Shown: one piece after another, positions 1 through 7,576 of the stretch | Layout of the letters: the number at the start of each line of letters is the position of its first letter | Numbering within the stretch: position 1 is the stretch's first letter | Assembly (NCBI GenBank): GCA_014730235.1 | Contig: WJIO01000195.1 | Location: 1 to 13,922 of the forward strand | Source: Candidatus Poribacteria bacterium | GTDB taxonomy: Bacteria; Poribacteria; DTPJ01; WJIO01 | Length of the DNA stretch: 13,922 nt | Direction of reading: 5' to 3' | The notes under the pieces: model-generated | Told to the model about the DNA's origin: nothing | What the model saw: the letters and a program-made list of their open reading frames with translations, nothing else | Database searches by the model: none | Program-made: the position numbers and the translations under genes

Positions 1-1
1 A

Positions 2-280
2 CTCATTAGCTCCAAGAATCTGGGAAAATTGGCCATGATCGCTGTTTTATTTACTTCAGCTTATGTGGTCAAAAGGTTCATAAAAAGAGACCGTAAAACT
101 GCCGATGCTGTTCGTAAAGAATTGGGAAAGCCGGATCGGGTGTTGGAATTTCAGGACGGCTTTGATCACTGGAAAATCGAGTGGTATGGGGAGAAAATAC
201 TGGCTTTCCGAAATGGTTATATAAGCGAAAAATATCCTGAATCAGTGATTAAAAATAAGGAAAAGAATGACATTAAATAG
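2..280 (+). CDS. Small membrane-anchored hypothetical protein, 5' end uncertain or off the window
   Basis: I do not recognise this protein. The frame is open from the first complete codon at the left edge, so the gene may begin outside the window; in-window candidates are TTG at 29 and ATG at 35, neither with a convincing ribosome site (a GGGA at 22-25 is the best). The visible part has one hydrophobic stretch (LAMIAVLFTSAYVV) followed at once by a basic cluster (KRFIKRDRK), typical of a single membrane helix with the following part in the cytoplasm. After it comes a charged domain of about 60 residues containing GKPDRVLEF and WKIEWYGEKILAF, a beta-rich pattern. Its end overlaps the PAP2 gene by 14 bases, so it is very likely the preceding gene of the same envelope operon. 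Function unknown. Confidence 0.6.
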   Translation, partial: LISSKNLGKLAMIAVLFTSAYVVKRFIKRDRKTADAVRKELGKPDRVLEFQDGFDHWKIEWYGEKILAFRNGYISEKYPESVIKNKEKNDIK

Positions 281-857
281 AATAAGCTTTGTTCCTTGTG
301 CTATTGGATTAGTTTTTATCTTATTGATAAATAATACATCCAGTTCCAACCCCTTTGGCGATGCAGACCGTTACCTGTTTAAAAGTATCAGCAATGATAT
401 GCAAAATGATTTTCTCGATGATATTGTTCCGTCGGTGCAAAGAATGGGAGAACCCCAATTTTATATGGGTGTATGTACTCTTTTATGCGCTTTTGGCGAC
501 GAAAAAATGTATGAAACCGGGAAGCTGGCCATGGCCACATTTATCGAAGCAGGATTTGTAGGTTATATCATGAAGCACATAGTCCGAAGCCCAAGACCAG
601 GGGAAGAAAATCACTGGGACAAAACCTCGTTTCCGTCAGGTCATGCTGTAGTCGCTTTTTCTCTGGCAACGATTGTAGGTCATCAGTATCCAAAACTTCG
701 TATCCCCGTCTACCTGGCAGCTTTGGCCACAGGATTATGCCGAATATATCTGGGGCGGCACTACCCCAGCGATATACTGGGCGGGGCAGCTATCGGTGTT
801 TTAGGCGGAATCCATGTAATTAAATGCCAGAAGACAGTGCTTAGTTTATCTTTTTAA
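267..857 (+). CDS. PAP2-family membrane phosphatase
   Basis: A 196-residue type 2 phosphatidic acid phosphatase (PAP2) superfamily protein. The three-part active-site signature is complete: K103-x6-R110-P111, then PSGH at 123-126, then R159-x5-H165-x3-D169. In this family the motif-3 histidine forms the phospho-enzyme and the PSGH histidine protonates the leaving group. The N-terminus (residues 6-22) and residues 88-102, 127-137 and 146-158 are hydrophobic, consistent with several membrane spans and an active site facing the periplasm. Family members remove phosphate from undecaprenyl pyrophosphate, phosphatidylglycerol phosphate or lipid A. Placement directly before two LPS-type glycosyltransferases makes a lipid-carrier or lipid A phosphatase the likeliest role, but substrate cannot be read from sequence. 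The ATG lies within the end of the preceding gene, implying coupled translation. Confidence 0.9.
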   Translation: MTLNRISFVPCAIGLVFILLINNTSSSNPFGDADRYLFKSISNDMQNDFLDDIVPSVQRMGEPQFYMGVCTLLCAFGDEKMYETGKLAMATFIEAGFVGYIMKHIVRSPRPGEENHWDKTSFPSGHAVVAFSLATIVGHQYPKLRIPVYLAALATGLCRIYLGRHYPSDILGGAAIGVLGGIHVIKCQKTVLSLSF

Positions 858-859
858 CC

Positions 860-1855
860 ATGAAAAACATACTGCTGATAAGATTTGGTTCTCTGGGTGA
901 TGTGGTACTAACCACACCGACGATCCGGGCAATACGTAAAGAATTTCCTCATGCCAGAATTGCTATGCTGGTAGGTGAGCGATCTGCTGATGTTTTAACT
1001 ACCAATCCACATCTGGATGAATTGATAACCTTTGAGCGTAAAGCAAGGGGTTTGTCGGAAACGCGTCGGATAGTAAGTGTATTAAAGCAGTATAATTTTG
1101 ACGTAAGCATAGACATGCAGAGGAAGTTTCGTTCCAGCCTGATTACTTATCTGGGAAATGTAAGACTTCGTATCGGCTATCATGAACCCAAAGGTTTTCT
1201 GTGCAGCGTAAAAATCCCCGAAGATGAAAATAAACATGCTATAGATAGAAACCTTGACTTGCTGAAACCTTTGGGAATAGAGACTGAAGATATAAAACCC
1301 GAGATATTTATTCTCAAGGAACATCAGGATTTTGCCCGGGATGAATTGGAAAAACTAGGGGCGAATTTTGAATATCCAGCCCTGGGGATGTTTCCAGGCG
1401 CAGGATGGCGGCATAGATGCTGGCCTGCCCAGAAGTTTGCTGAAGTCGGGGATATGGCCATCAGCAATAAAAACGCTTCTGTGGTGGTACTAGGAGGGCC
1501 AAAGGAGTCTGATATCCTGGAAGATATATCTAACAGAATGAAAAACAAACCCATACTCATGAAGGCAAACATGACTATCCCCCAACTGGCAGGGGTGATC
1601 CAGCAATGTAACCTTTTTATCAGCAACGATACGGGCCCCATGCATATCTCAGTGGCGGTAAACACCCCAACTATAGGCTTATTTGGCCCTGGTAATCATA
1701 TTAAATTCAGACCTTTAGGAGAGCAAAACACCTTTATCAGGCATAACACTCCATGCAGTCCATGCAAGCAATTTACCGACCGCTGCAAAGACAACATCTG
1801 CATGAAAAAAATCAGTGTAGACGAAGTGTGGGAAGTAGTGAAAGAGAAATTATGA
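860..1855 (+). CDS. Glycosyltransferase family 9 (ADP-heptose:LPS heptosyltransferase-like), first copy
   Basis: A 331-residue GT-B fold enzyme of family GT9 (WaaC/WaaF type), which moves ADP-activated heptose or a similar sugar onto the inner LPS core at the cytoplasmic face of the inner membrane. The N-terminal acceptor domain opens with RFGSLGD; D14 matches the conserved catalytic-base aspartate. The C-terminal nucleotide-binding domain carries PGAGWRHRCWP (179-189), NDTGPMH (256-262) and GLFGP (273-277). A cysteine set near the end, C299-x2-C302-x6-C309-x4-C314, resembles that in many non-enterobacterial GT9 proteins and may bind metal. Its ATG is two bases after the PAP2 stop with no clear SD, so translation is probably coupled. 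The exact donor and acceptor are not determinable here. Confidence 0.9.
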   Translation: MKNILLIRFGSLGDVVLTTPTIRAIRKEFPHARIAMLVGERSADVLTTNPHLDELITFERKARGLSETRRIVSVLKQYNFDVSIDMQRKFRSSLITYLGNVRLRIGYHEPKGFLCSVKIPEDENKHAIDRNLDLLKPLGIETEDIKPEIFILKEHQDFARDELEKLGANFEYPALGMFPGAGWRHRCWPAQKFAEVGDMAISNKNASVVVLGGPKESDILEDISNRMKNKPILMKANMTIPQLAGVIQQCNLFISNDTGPMHISVAVNTPTIGLFGPGNHIKFRPLGEQNTFIRHNTPCSPCKQFTDRCKDNICMKKISVDEVWEVVKEKL

Positions 1856-2871
1856 GCGGACAGGAGAAAAGAATTCTTGTTATGCAAACTGGAGGATGGA
1901 TCGGGGATATGATACTCCTGACTCCAGCCCTGCGTTCTCTGAAACAGGAATATCCCGATTCTCATATTGAAATCCTTGTCAACCCCCTGGTTAATGAACT
2001 TATGAAGCGGAATCCATATTTGGATGGAGTGATTGTCTACGACAAACGAAAAAGCCAGAAGGGCTACCGCAAGTTGTCACAATTATCCAGAGACCTTAGA
2101 GACTGTGAATTTGATACAGCTATAATAATGCACCCAAGCTCTATTAGAAGCGCGTTTATAGCTTTTAAAGCCGGTATTCCTAAGCGTATAGGTTCAGAAG
2201 GTAAAGGCCGGGGTTTGTTTTTGACAAAAAAAGTAAAACATGATAAAAACATTCATGAAGTCCGACGATATATGGAGCTCATTGAACCAATAACAGAGCC
2301 AAATTATGATGACAGACTGGAATTCTGGGGCATCAGGGATGAAGATAAAGAATTTGCTACAAATGCCTTTAATGGAAAAACCAGGCCTCTTATCGGGATA
2401 AATCCCAGCACCACATGGCCCACAAAACATTGGATGCCGGAAAGATTTGCTGACTTAGCTAAAAGATTGCATAACGATTTGGGAGTCACTGTTTTTTTCA
2501 CCGGAGGCAAAAATGATGATCATCTGCGGGAAAAACTTTTGTCAGCTAACAATTCAGCCCTGGATTTCATAGGCAAAACAAACCTCTGGCAGCTTGGTGC
2601 TTTAATACAAGAATGTGATTTATTTATTACATGCGATAGTGGCCCTGTGCATATTTCGGCGGCTTTAGGTATTTCTACCGTCTCATTATTTGGCCCGACA
2701 GACCCCTGTCGTCACAGACCATATGGTGAGATTCATGAAGCCATTCGTAAAAATGATCAGTGTGGTCCATGTTATAGCCGAGAATGTAGAAAAAGTGTCT
2801 GTATGTCCATGATTCAGGTTGATGACGTATTTAAGGTTGTTAGAGATAAGCTAGGGGAGAAATTCCATTGA
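1852..2871 (+). CDS. Glycosyltransferase family 9 (heptosyltransferase-like), second copy
   Basis: A 339-residue GT9 enzyme, homologous to its upstream neighbour in domain plan but clearly diverged. I chose ATG 1852 because it overlaps the previous stop as ATGA and gives the family's usual N-terminus; the frame stays open upstream but only in the shadow of the first gene. Landmarks are QTGGWIGD (12-19, D19 as the presumed catalytic base), NPSTTWPTKHWMPERFA (184-200), CDSGPVHISAALG (261-273) and LFGPTDPCRHRP (279-290). The C-terminal cysteines are C304-x2-C307-x4-C312-x4-C317. Two successive GT9 genes usually add consecutive core sugars, so this is likely a WaaF-like second transferase. The sugar specificity is inferred, not seen. 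Confidence 0.9.
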   Translation: MSGQEKRILVMQTGGWIGDMILLTPALRSLKQEYPDSHIEILVNPLVNELMKRNPYLDGVIVYDKRKSQKGYRKLSQLSRDLRDCEFDTAIIMHPSSIRSAFIAFKAGIPKRIGSEGKGRGLFLTKKVKHDKNIHEVRRYMELIEPITEPNYDDRLEFWGIRDEDKEFATNAFNGKTRPLIGINPSTTWPTKHWMPERFADLAKRLHNDLGVTVFFTGGKNDDHLREKLLSANNSALDFIGKTNLWQLGALIQECDLFITCDSGPVHISAALGISTVSLFGPTDPCRHRPYGEIHEAIRKNDQCGPCYSRECRKSVCMSMIQVDDVFKVVRDKLGEKFH

Positions 2872-3281
2872 AATTCCTGCTAAGCCTTTTTTGTATTTCT
2901 CTATATTTATTATGTGGCGTTTCCAGTGGGGAGACAGAACTCGAATTTATAATATCATGCCGACAGGAAGCTATACCCCCGAATATGGAGAAAATAAATA
3001 CTGATAATGATTATACAATCTCGGAGGAAATTCTGACAGGTTCTATCAGGTTTTACCAGTCATTCATTTCAACTCAGGATTCAGCAGTCTGCAATTTCCA
3101 ACCCAGTTGCTCTCACTTTGGTATAGCGGCAATACATCATATTGGAATATTAAAAGGCATACTGCTTACTTCTGACCGACTTCAGCGATGCAATGGGATG
3201 AATATAGACAGATACAGCATGGATCATACAACTGGAAAACTTATAGACCCAATTGAATTCTATTCTTTACTCCTGCCATGA
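2868..3281 (+). CDS. yidD: YidD-domain protein with apparent N-terminal signal peptide
   Basis: A 137-residue protein whose middle is a YidD (membrane protein insertion efficiency factor) domain: IRFYQSFIS at 60-68, C75-x-F-x-P-S-C81-S-H-F, then LKGILLTSDRLQRC at 95-108, all lining up with the family core. Classical YidD is about 70-100 residues, lies on the cytoplasmic side near YidC/Sec, and starts almost at this core. Here about 55 extra residues precede it, beginning with a basic-hydrophobic signal-like segment (MKFLLSLFCISLYLLCGVSS). The usual GGYDPVP tail is replaced by a longer, diverged tail with IDPIE. The TTG start overlaps the previous stop (TTGA) and has a strong SD, AGGGGAG at 2853-2859, eight bases away. 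The family call is firm; whether it acts in the classical YidD role is not. Confidence 0.8.
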   Translation: MKFLLSLFCISLYLLCGVSSGETELEFIISCRQEAIPPNMEKINTDNDYTISEEILTGSIRFYQSFISTQDSAVCNFQPSCSHFGIAAIHHIGILKGILLTSDRLQRCNGMNIDRYSMDHTTGKLIDPIEFYSLLLP

Positions 3282-4129
3282 AAATTTATCCTGTAATTTT
3301 AATCTTCATTATCTTGCCGTTAATTCTCAATGCGGCAGAGCCTGATTATTACTCGCCGGAAAATATGCTGAGCTTCGCTGATCATCTGTATGATGATGAA
3401 GATTATCTTCGGGCAGCTGAGGAATACAAACGGTATATATTTCTTTCAACAGATGATAAAAACAATATATTATATAAAATAGGTCTTTGCTATCGTTTGG
3501 CTTCCAAAAATGATTTGGCTGTGGAATATTTTCGCAAAACTGCTGATAATACAACGAATGATAGACTTAAGCATGCGGCTGTTTATCAGACTGCCTATAC
3601 ATATTTTTTAGCAGAAGAATATGATAAATCCATTACCATCATAGACAATTTGGATGTTAAAGAAAAAAATTGGTTTTATACCCTCAAATCCCTAAATTAC
3701 CTGCATCAAAGAAAATGGTATAAAGCTAGAGACATTCTCGACCAGATCAAAAACTTGGATGAGAGATTAATTTATATAATACCGGAGTTAAAGGCAAAAT
3801 CTACAGCAGGAATAAATATGAAACGAAAAAAGCCGATCCTGGCGGCTTTGTTTTCCGCTGTACTTCCCGGTTCGGGGAAAATATACTGCGGGGAAATAGT
3901 AGATGGACTTTATTCTTTTGCCGTTGTAGGTTTATCAGGTTTGCTGGCCTGGGATGGTTTTCGGAAAAACGATGTAAATTCCATACAGGGATGGATTTTT
4001 GGTAGCTTATCCGTAGTTTTTTATTCGGGTAATATATACGGTTCAGCTTTATCAGCTCGTGTTTATAATTATTCAAAAGAAAATGATATTATCAATTCAA
4101 TACCAAAACTACCTGAGTTCCTGCCATGA
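3278..4129 (+). CDS. Exported TPR-like protein with C-terminal membrane domain, paralogue 1
   Basis: A 283-residue protein of unknown function. It starts with a signal peptide (hydrophobic 4-18, likely cut after LNAA at 20). Residues about 30-165 are helical hairpins of tetratricopeptide type, with repeated patterns such as AAEEYKRYIF, ILYKIGLCYRLA and AVYQTAYTYFLAEEYDKSI. After a basic stretch (MKRKKP) comes a C-terminal membrane module, 186-264, marked by LPGSGKIYCGEIVDG and FYSGNIYGS plus a hydrophobic stretch between. That glycine-rich pattern is seen in small TM2/DUF5683-like domains attached to repeat proteins. The ATG overlaps the upstream stop as ATGA, without an SD. It is homologous to the next gene along its whole length. 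TPRs suggest a protein-binding scaffold in the periplasm, possibly linked to envelope assembly; this is inference. Confidence 0.8.
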   Translation: MKIYPVILIFIILPLILNAAEPDYYSPENMLSFADHLYDDEDYLRAAEEYKRYIFLSTDDKNNILYKIGLCYRLASKNDLAVEYFRKTADNTTNDRLKHAAVYQTAYTYFLAEEYDKSITIIDNLDVKEKNWFYTLKSLNYLHQRKWYKARDILDQIKNLDERLIYIIPELKAKSTAGINMKRKKPILAALFSAVLPGSGKIYCGEIVDGLYSFAVVGLSGLLAWDGFRKNDVNSIQGWIFGSLSVVFYSGNIYGSALSARVYNYSKENDIINSIPKLPEFLP

Positions 4130-5007
4130 AATACGTTATATTAATTGCATTTATAATAACAGTAATTCAGGCATATTCAGCTTTATCAGATACCTGCCTG
4201 GAAATGGCAGATTATTTGATTAATGAGGGTGAATATGAAGATGCCATAACTGAATATAAACGCTTTATCTTCTTTAACAAAGAAAAACAGGAATCTCTGG
4301 ACTATGCCTATTATAAAATGGGATTGGCCTATCGCTCTATACGCAGATGGCATGAGTCAATCAGGGCTTTGAGGGCATCCATCCATACTTCTCAGGATCA
4401 GGATTTATCTCAACAGCGACGGATAATCTTATCAACTACTCTTATAGCCAGCGGCGATTGTAACCTGGCCAATATCGAGCTTATGAGAATTATACGTTCA
4501 AACGCCCGGACTCAAACCAAAAAACAGGCACTATATTTTAGTGGAGTATCTTCCCTATACATGCAGGATTGGTTTTCAGCACGAAGGCTGTTTCGGGATT
4601 TTTACGATTTTTTACCTCGGCAGGATTCAAAAGAACGATTTAAGGTTGTTGATTCCATACTAACGCAAATACCGGATTCCTATAAATCCATAAGGAAAGC
4701 AAAAGTTATGTCTATTATACTCCCGGGATTAGGGCAGATATATGCCAATGACTGGCGCAACGGGATAAATGCTTTTATAATTAACAGCCTTGGTATTGGT
4801 ATGACTGGATATTATTTTCATAAGGGAAAAACAAAAACAGCGTTCCTTATATCAGTATTTGCATTGAGGTTTTATGTGGGTAATGTATATGGGGCAGTTA
4901 CAAGCGTTGAGAATTATAATATCAATCTGGAAAGGCAAAATACAAACCGGATACTAAAAGTTATTGGAATGGATGAACCGGGTTTTGTTGATAATGAATC
5001 TGAATAA
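4126..5007 (+). CDS. Exported TPR-like protein with C-terminal membrane domain, paralogue 2
   Basis: A 293-residue paralogue of its upstream neighbour. It has a hydrophobic signal (3-19), TPR-like helices over about 24-160 (EYEDAITEYKRFIFF and AYYKMGLAYRS match the first copy), and a C-terminal membrane module with LPGLGQIYANDWRNG (199-213) and LRFYVGNVYGA (247-257). The two copies keep the LPGxGxIY and FYxGNxYG signatures but differ widely between, so the duplication is old. It starts with ATGA over the preceding stop. The junctions before both copies share the 13-mer TCCTGCCATGAAA (3271-3283 and 4119-4131), possibly a relic of the duplication. The last bases overlap a strong promoter for the downstream regulator. 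No specific function is known to me. Confidence 0.8.
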   Translation: MKYVILIAFIITVIQAYSALSDTCLEMADYLINEGEYEDAITEYKRFIFFNKEKQESLDYAYYKMGLAYRSIRRWHESIRALRASIHTSQDQDLSQQRRIILSTTLIASGDCNLANIELMRIIRSNARTQTKKQALYFSGVSSLYMQDWFSARRLFRDFYDFLPRQDSKERFKVVDSILTQIPDSYKSIRKAKVMSIILPGLGQIYANDWRNGINAFIINSLGIGMTGYYFHKGKTKTAFLISVFALRFYVGNVYGAVTSVENYNINLERQNTNRILKVIGMDEPGFVDNESE

Positions 5008-5016
5008 TGGTATAAT
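4988..5016 (+). promoter_or_regulatory. Sigma-70-type promoter for the sigma-54 activator gene
   Basis: TTGATA at 4988-4993 and TATAAT at 5011-5016 are separated by exactly 17 bases; a TGG just before the -10 adds an extended -10 element. Only one base departs from the -35 consensus. It lies inside the last codons and stop of the upstream gene and would start RNA near 5023, giving a leader of about 40 bases before the regulator ATG. Confidence 0.75.
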
Positions 5017-5064
5017 CGGATATGTTTTGTTTAAATATTAAAGTTGTCCAAGGGGGATTTTACC

Positions 5065-6453
5065 ATGCGCTCAGATAATATTTCTCGGATACTTGTAGTT
5101 GATGATGATCCTATGTTTCTGAGGGGGTTTTCCCGGTTATTGAAATCAACCAGCTATAAAGCTGATATAACAGGAGCATCGAATGGCTCAGAAGCATTGA
5201 AAATTGTTAAAGAAGAAAATACTGATTTGATTTTTCTGGATGTCATACTTCCGGATATTGATGGTTTGACTCTATTACCAAAAATACAGGAGATACAAAA
5301 AGATGTCTCAGTCGTTATGATAACAGCCCAGAGGGATATGAAGATGGTGATACGAGCTTTACGGTCAGGAGTTGCAGATTTTCTAAAAAAGCCTATTGAT
5401 TTAATGGAACTTGAGGCAGTTTTGGAAAAATCCATAAGGTTTAGCTCTATGAACCGGGAAAGCCATCGTTTAAGAGATACTATAAGGAATATTCAACAAT
5501 CAGAGCAAATACGCGAATCCAACCGAAAATTTATCGGCAACAGCAAATCGGCAAGAGATATTCGTAATCTTATAAAGCAGGCTGTTGAAGCTCAATGTGA
5601 TACTATACTTATTACAGGCGAAACCGGTACTGGCAAGGAAGTTGTTGCAAGGGAAATACACTTTCAGGCAAGCGGTGAAGATTCACCTTTTATAGCTGTC
5701 AGTTGTCCTGCCATACCTGATACGCTGGTGGAAAGCGAAATTTTTGGACATGTAAAAGGTGCTTTTACCGGTGCAACGGAAGACAGAGCAGGTAGTTTTG
5801 AACTGGCTGATGGCGGAACTCTTTTTCTTGATGAGGTGGGAGATCTATCCCTATCAGCTCAGGCTAAGCTTTTAAGGGTTTTGGAAACCAGGAGCCTCAG
5901 TCGTGTAGGCAGTGCAAAAGAGATAAGCGTAAACGTAAGGGTAATATCGGCCACCAATGCACCTCTGGAAAAACTTGTGGAAGATGGTAAATTTCGTTCC
6001 GATTTATTCTACAGGTTAAACATATTCTCTATAAATATCAAACCGTTAAGAAAACGGAAGGAAGATATAATTCTATTAGCTGAACATTTTTTACATTTGT
6101 ATATAAAACCGAGAGGAATAGAGCTTAAGGGATTTTCCGATGATGCAAGAGAAGTGCTTTTAACCTACGATTATCCGGGTAACGCCAGGGAACTTCGTAA
6201 CATAATAGAACGAGCGGCGATTATATGTCAATACGGGAAAATTACGCCTGAATATCTTAATCTGCCAGTAAATACTAAGACTTACAATATTGTTTCAAGA
6301 TCAGAGTTAGAAAATAAACAGGAAGACACGGAAAAAGCCCGGATAATCAAAGCCTTGGAAGAAACAAAATGGAATCGTAGTAAAGCAGCTAAAAAGCTTC
6401 AGATGTCATATTCAAAGCTTAGATACAGGCTTCGGAAATATGGAATATCCTGA
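5065..6453 (+). CDS. NtrC-family sigma-54-dependent response regulator
   Basis: A 462-residue three-domain activator. The receiver domain (about 8-122) has acidic residues D13/D14, phospho-acceptor D59 in [14 protein letters not shown]87 and K109, so it should be phosphorylated by a sensor kinase. The AAA+ domain (about 157-395) has Walker A GETGTGKE (185-192), the sigma-54-contacting loop GAFTGA (232-237) and Walker B GTLFLDE (251-257). The C-terminus (423-462) is a Fis-type helix-turn-helix ([21 protein letters not shown]). I chose ATG 5065 because AGGGGG at 5051-5056 sits eight bases upstream; an in-frame TTG at 5044 lies before that SD. No histidine kinase and no -24/-12 site was recognised nearby, so partner and targets are unknown; it may control the adjoining envelope genes. 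Confidence 0.95.
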   Translation: MRSDNISRILVVDDDPMFLRGFSRLLKSTSYKADITGASNGSEALKIVKEENTDLIFLDVILPDIDGLTLLPKIQEIQKDVSVVMITAQRDMKMVIRALRSGVADFLKKPIDLMELEAVLEKSIRFSSMNRESHRLRDTIRNIQQSEQIRESNRKFIGNSKSARDIRNLIKQAVEAQCDTILITGETGTGKEVVAREIHFQASGEDSPFIAVSCPAIPDTLVESEIFGHVKGAFTGATEDRAGSFELADGGTLFLDEVGDLSLSAQAKLLRVLETRSLSRVGSAKEISVNVRVISATNAPLEKLVEDGKFRSDLFYRLNIFSINIKPLRKRKEDIILLAEHFLHLYIKPRGIELKGFSDDAREVLLTYDYPGNARELRNIIERAAIICQYGKITPEYLNLPVNTKTYNIVSRSELENKQEDTEKARIIKALEETKWNRSKAAKKLQMSYSKLRYRLRKYGIS

Positions 6454-6503
6454 GTTCTTATTATTATTAGCATCATCGGTAATATTGACAATAGGCGATA
6501 CTG

Positions 6504-6529
6504 TTTTAACGATTACATAACCGTTAAAA
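6504..6529. repeat. 8-bp perfect dyad, 10-base loop
   Basis: TTTTAACG (6504-6511) and CGTTAAAA (6522-6529) are exact inverted repeats around a 10-base spacer, lying between the regulator and the real terminator. There is no U-run after it on either strand, so it is not a classical terminator; it could be an operator or an RNA hairpin protecting the mRNA end. Confidence 0.45.
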
Positions 6530-6533
6530 AATG

Positions 6534-6565
6534 AAAGGGATATTTATAATATTCACCCTTTTTTC
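6534..6565 (+). terminator. Intrinsic terminator between convergent genes
   Basis: AAAGGG (6534-6539) pairs with CCCTTT (6556-6561), with an inner A/T pairing (ATATT/AATAT), followed on the + strand by a T run (6559-6564). The other arm is preceded by an A run, so it can also work for the minus-strand aldolase gene. Position between convergent stops at 6453 and 6592 fits a shared terminator. Confidence 0.6.
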
Positions 6566-6591
6566 TAAAATTAACTCAAAAGGCATTTAAG

Positions 6592-7380
6592 CTAATTCAT
6601 ATTTGGGGTATCATAAACAACTGACTGAAAAGCCTTTAGTGCCCCTGTTATATCAGGCATTCCCCATATATTTCTTCCTACAGTCAAGCCTTTTGCTCCG
6701 CTCTGGATAACCTGAGATGCCATTTTTAGTGCTGATTCAAGAGTTTCAGTTTTTGGGCCTCCTGCTGCGACTACAGGGATTGGACACTCTGAAACTATCT
6801 GACGGAAAGCTTCTACCTCTCCACAGTAGGGTGTTTTTATAACATCAACACCACATTCAAGCCCACATCGAACAGCCCAGGCCACCATTTCGGGTTTAAG
6901 TGATATAAACGGACCATCTTTTCCAAATTCCCGAGGATATATATGTAAAATAACTGGAAGGTCAAAATAGGCAGCATCTCTGACGCAATCGGCCACTATA
7001 TGCAGGCGTCTACCTTCATGTTTTCCACATATAAAGGCAGCAACCGCCAGGGCATCTGCACCTAACCTTACGGCATCTTCTGCATTTGCTACTTGTTCTT
7101 CTACAGTGTCGTCGGGTCTTGCTATAGTACTTTGTATAATAAAAGGAACTTTTCCCGCAAACGGCATCCAGGCTGAAGCAGCTATACCCTTATGCATTGT
7201 CACAGCATCCGGCTTACCTTTCACAAGTGCTTCCAGAGTTTTACTTATATGTCTTATACCATCAGGTATTCCATGTGCACCTTTACCATATGCAATAAAA
7301 TGATCTACTGCCACTGACAGAAACTTACCTGATGGATGGTTAAATATACGTTTAAGCCTGGTCGCTTTGCCAATGCCCAT
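6592..7380 (-). CDS. Class I aldolase of the DhnA/DeoC/LacD type
   Basis: A 262-residue (beta/alpha)8-barrel aldolase of the archaeal-type class I fructose-bisphosphate aldolase family. The Schiff-base lysine is K182 in DVIKTPYCG, the acid/base tyrosine is probably Y148 in HIYPRE, an early aspartate is D26 in VAVDHF, and the phosphate-binding loops are AAGGPK (205-210) and VGRNIWG (234-240). The family includes fructose-1,6-bisphosphate aldolase, the AroA'-type aminodideoxyheptulosonate synthase and LsrF-like thiolases, so the exact substrate is uncertain; a glycolytic or gluconeogenic FBP aldolase is my first choice. The ATG has an excellent SD (GGAGG, 7390-7394 on the + strand, nine bases away). 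It is monocistronic: convergent with the regulator on one side and facing a long noncoding stretch on the other. Confidence 0.85.
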   Translation of the reverse strand: MGIGKATRLKRIFNHPSGKFLSVAVDHFIAYGKGAHGIPDGIRHISKTLEALVKGKPDAVTMHKGIAASAWMPFAGKVPFIIQSTIARPDDTVEEQVANAEDAVRLGADALAVAAFICGKHEGRRLHIVADCVRDAAYFDLPVILHIYPREFGKDGPFISLKPEMVAWAVRCGLECGVDVIKTPYCGEVEAFRQIVSECPIPVVAAGGPKTETLESALKMASQVIQSGAKGLTVGRNIWGMPDITGALKAFQSVVYDTPNMN

Positions 7381-7532
7381 TTGGTTTTACCTCCGTTTTT
7401 CTTATAAATAATAAAAAATTTTGTATGTAAAATTTCACCAAAATCCTTATTGAGGCAGAAAACTTAATATTCCTTGTCTAAATATGAATAAATCATACTG
7501 CAATTTTTGTTTAAATAAATGGAATACATAAT

Positions 7533-7550
7533 AAAATTGATATCAATTTT
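7533..7550. promoter_or_regulatory. 18-bp perfect palindrome, possible operator
   Basis: AAAATTGATATCAATTTT is an exact 18-bp palindrome in the divergent region, about 150 bases before the aldolase start and about 130 before the -35 of the opposite promoter. Perfect palindromes of this size often bind dimeric repressors. The TTGAT/ATCAA halves recall FNR/CRP-type half sites but without the usual 4-base spacer, so I assign no regulator. Confidence 0.4.
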
Positions 7551-7576
7551 CATCTTTAATATTATCATGAAGACTT

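Noticed and set aside
1753-1851. An upstream extension of the second heptosyltransferase
   Set aside because: These codons overlap the end of the first enzyme, and the ATGA junction at 1852 gives the family-typical N-terminus.
2853-2920. A lipoprotein signal in the YidD-domain protein (YLLC)
   Set aside because: A leucine directly before the cysteine is not a normal lipobox; an ordinary signal peptide or anchor is more likely.
6504-6529. The 8-bp dyad as the terminator of the regulator gene
   Set aside because: It lacks a following T run on either strand; the hairpin at 6534-6565 with a T run is the better candidate.
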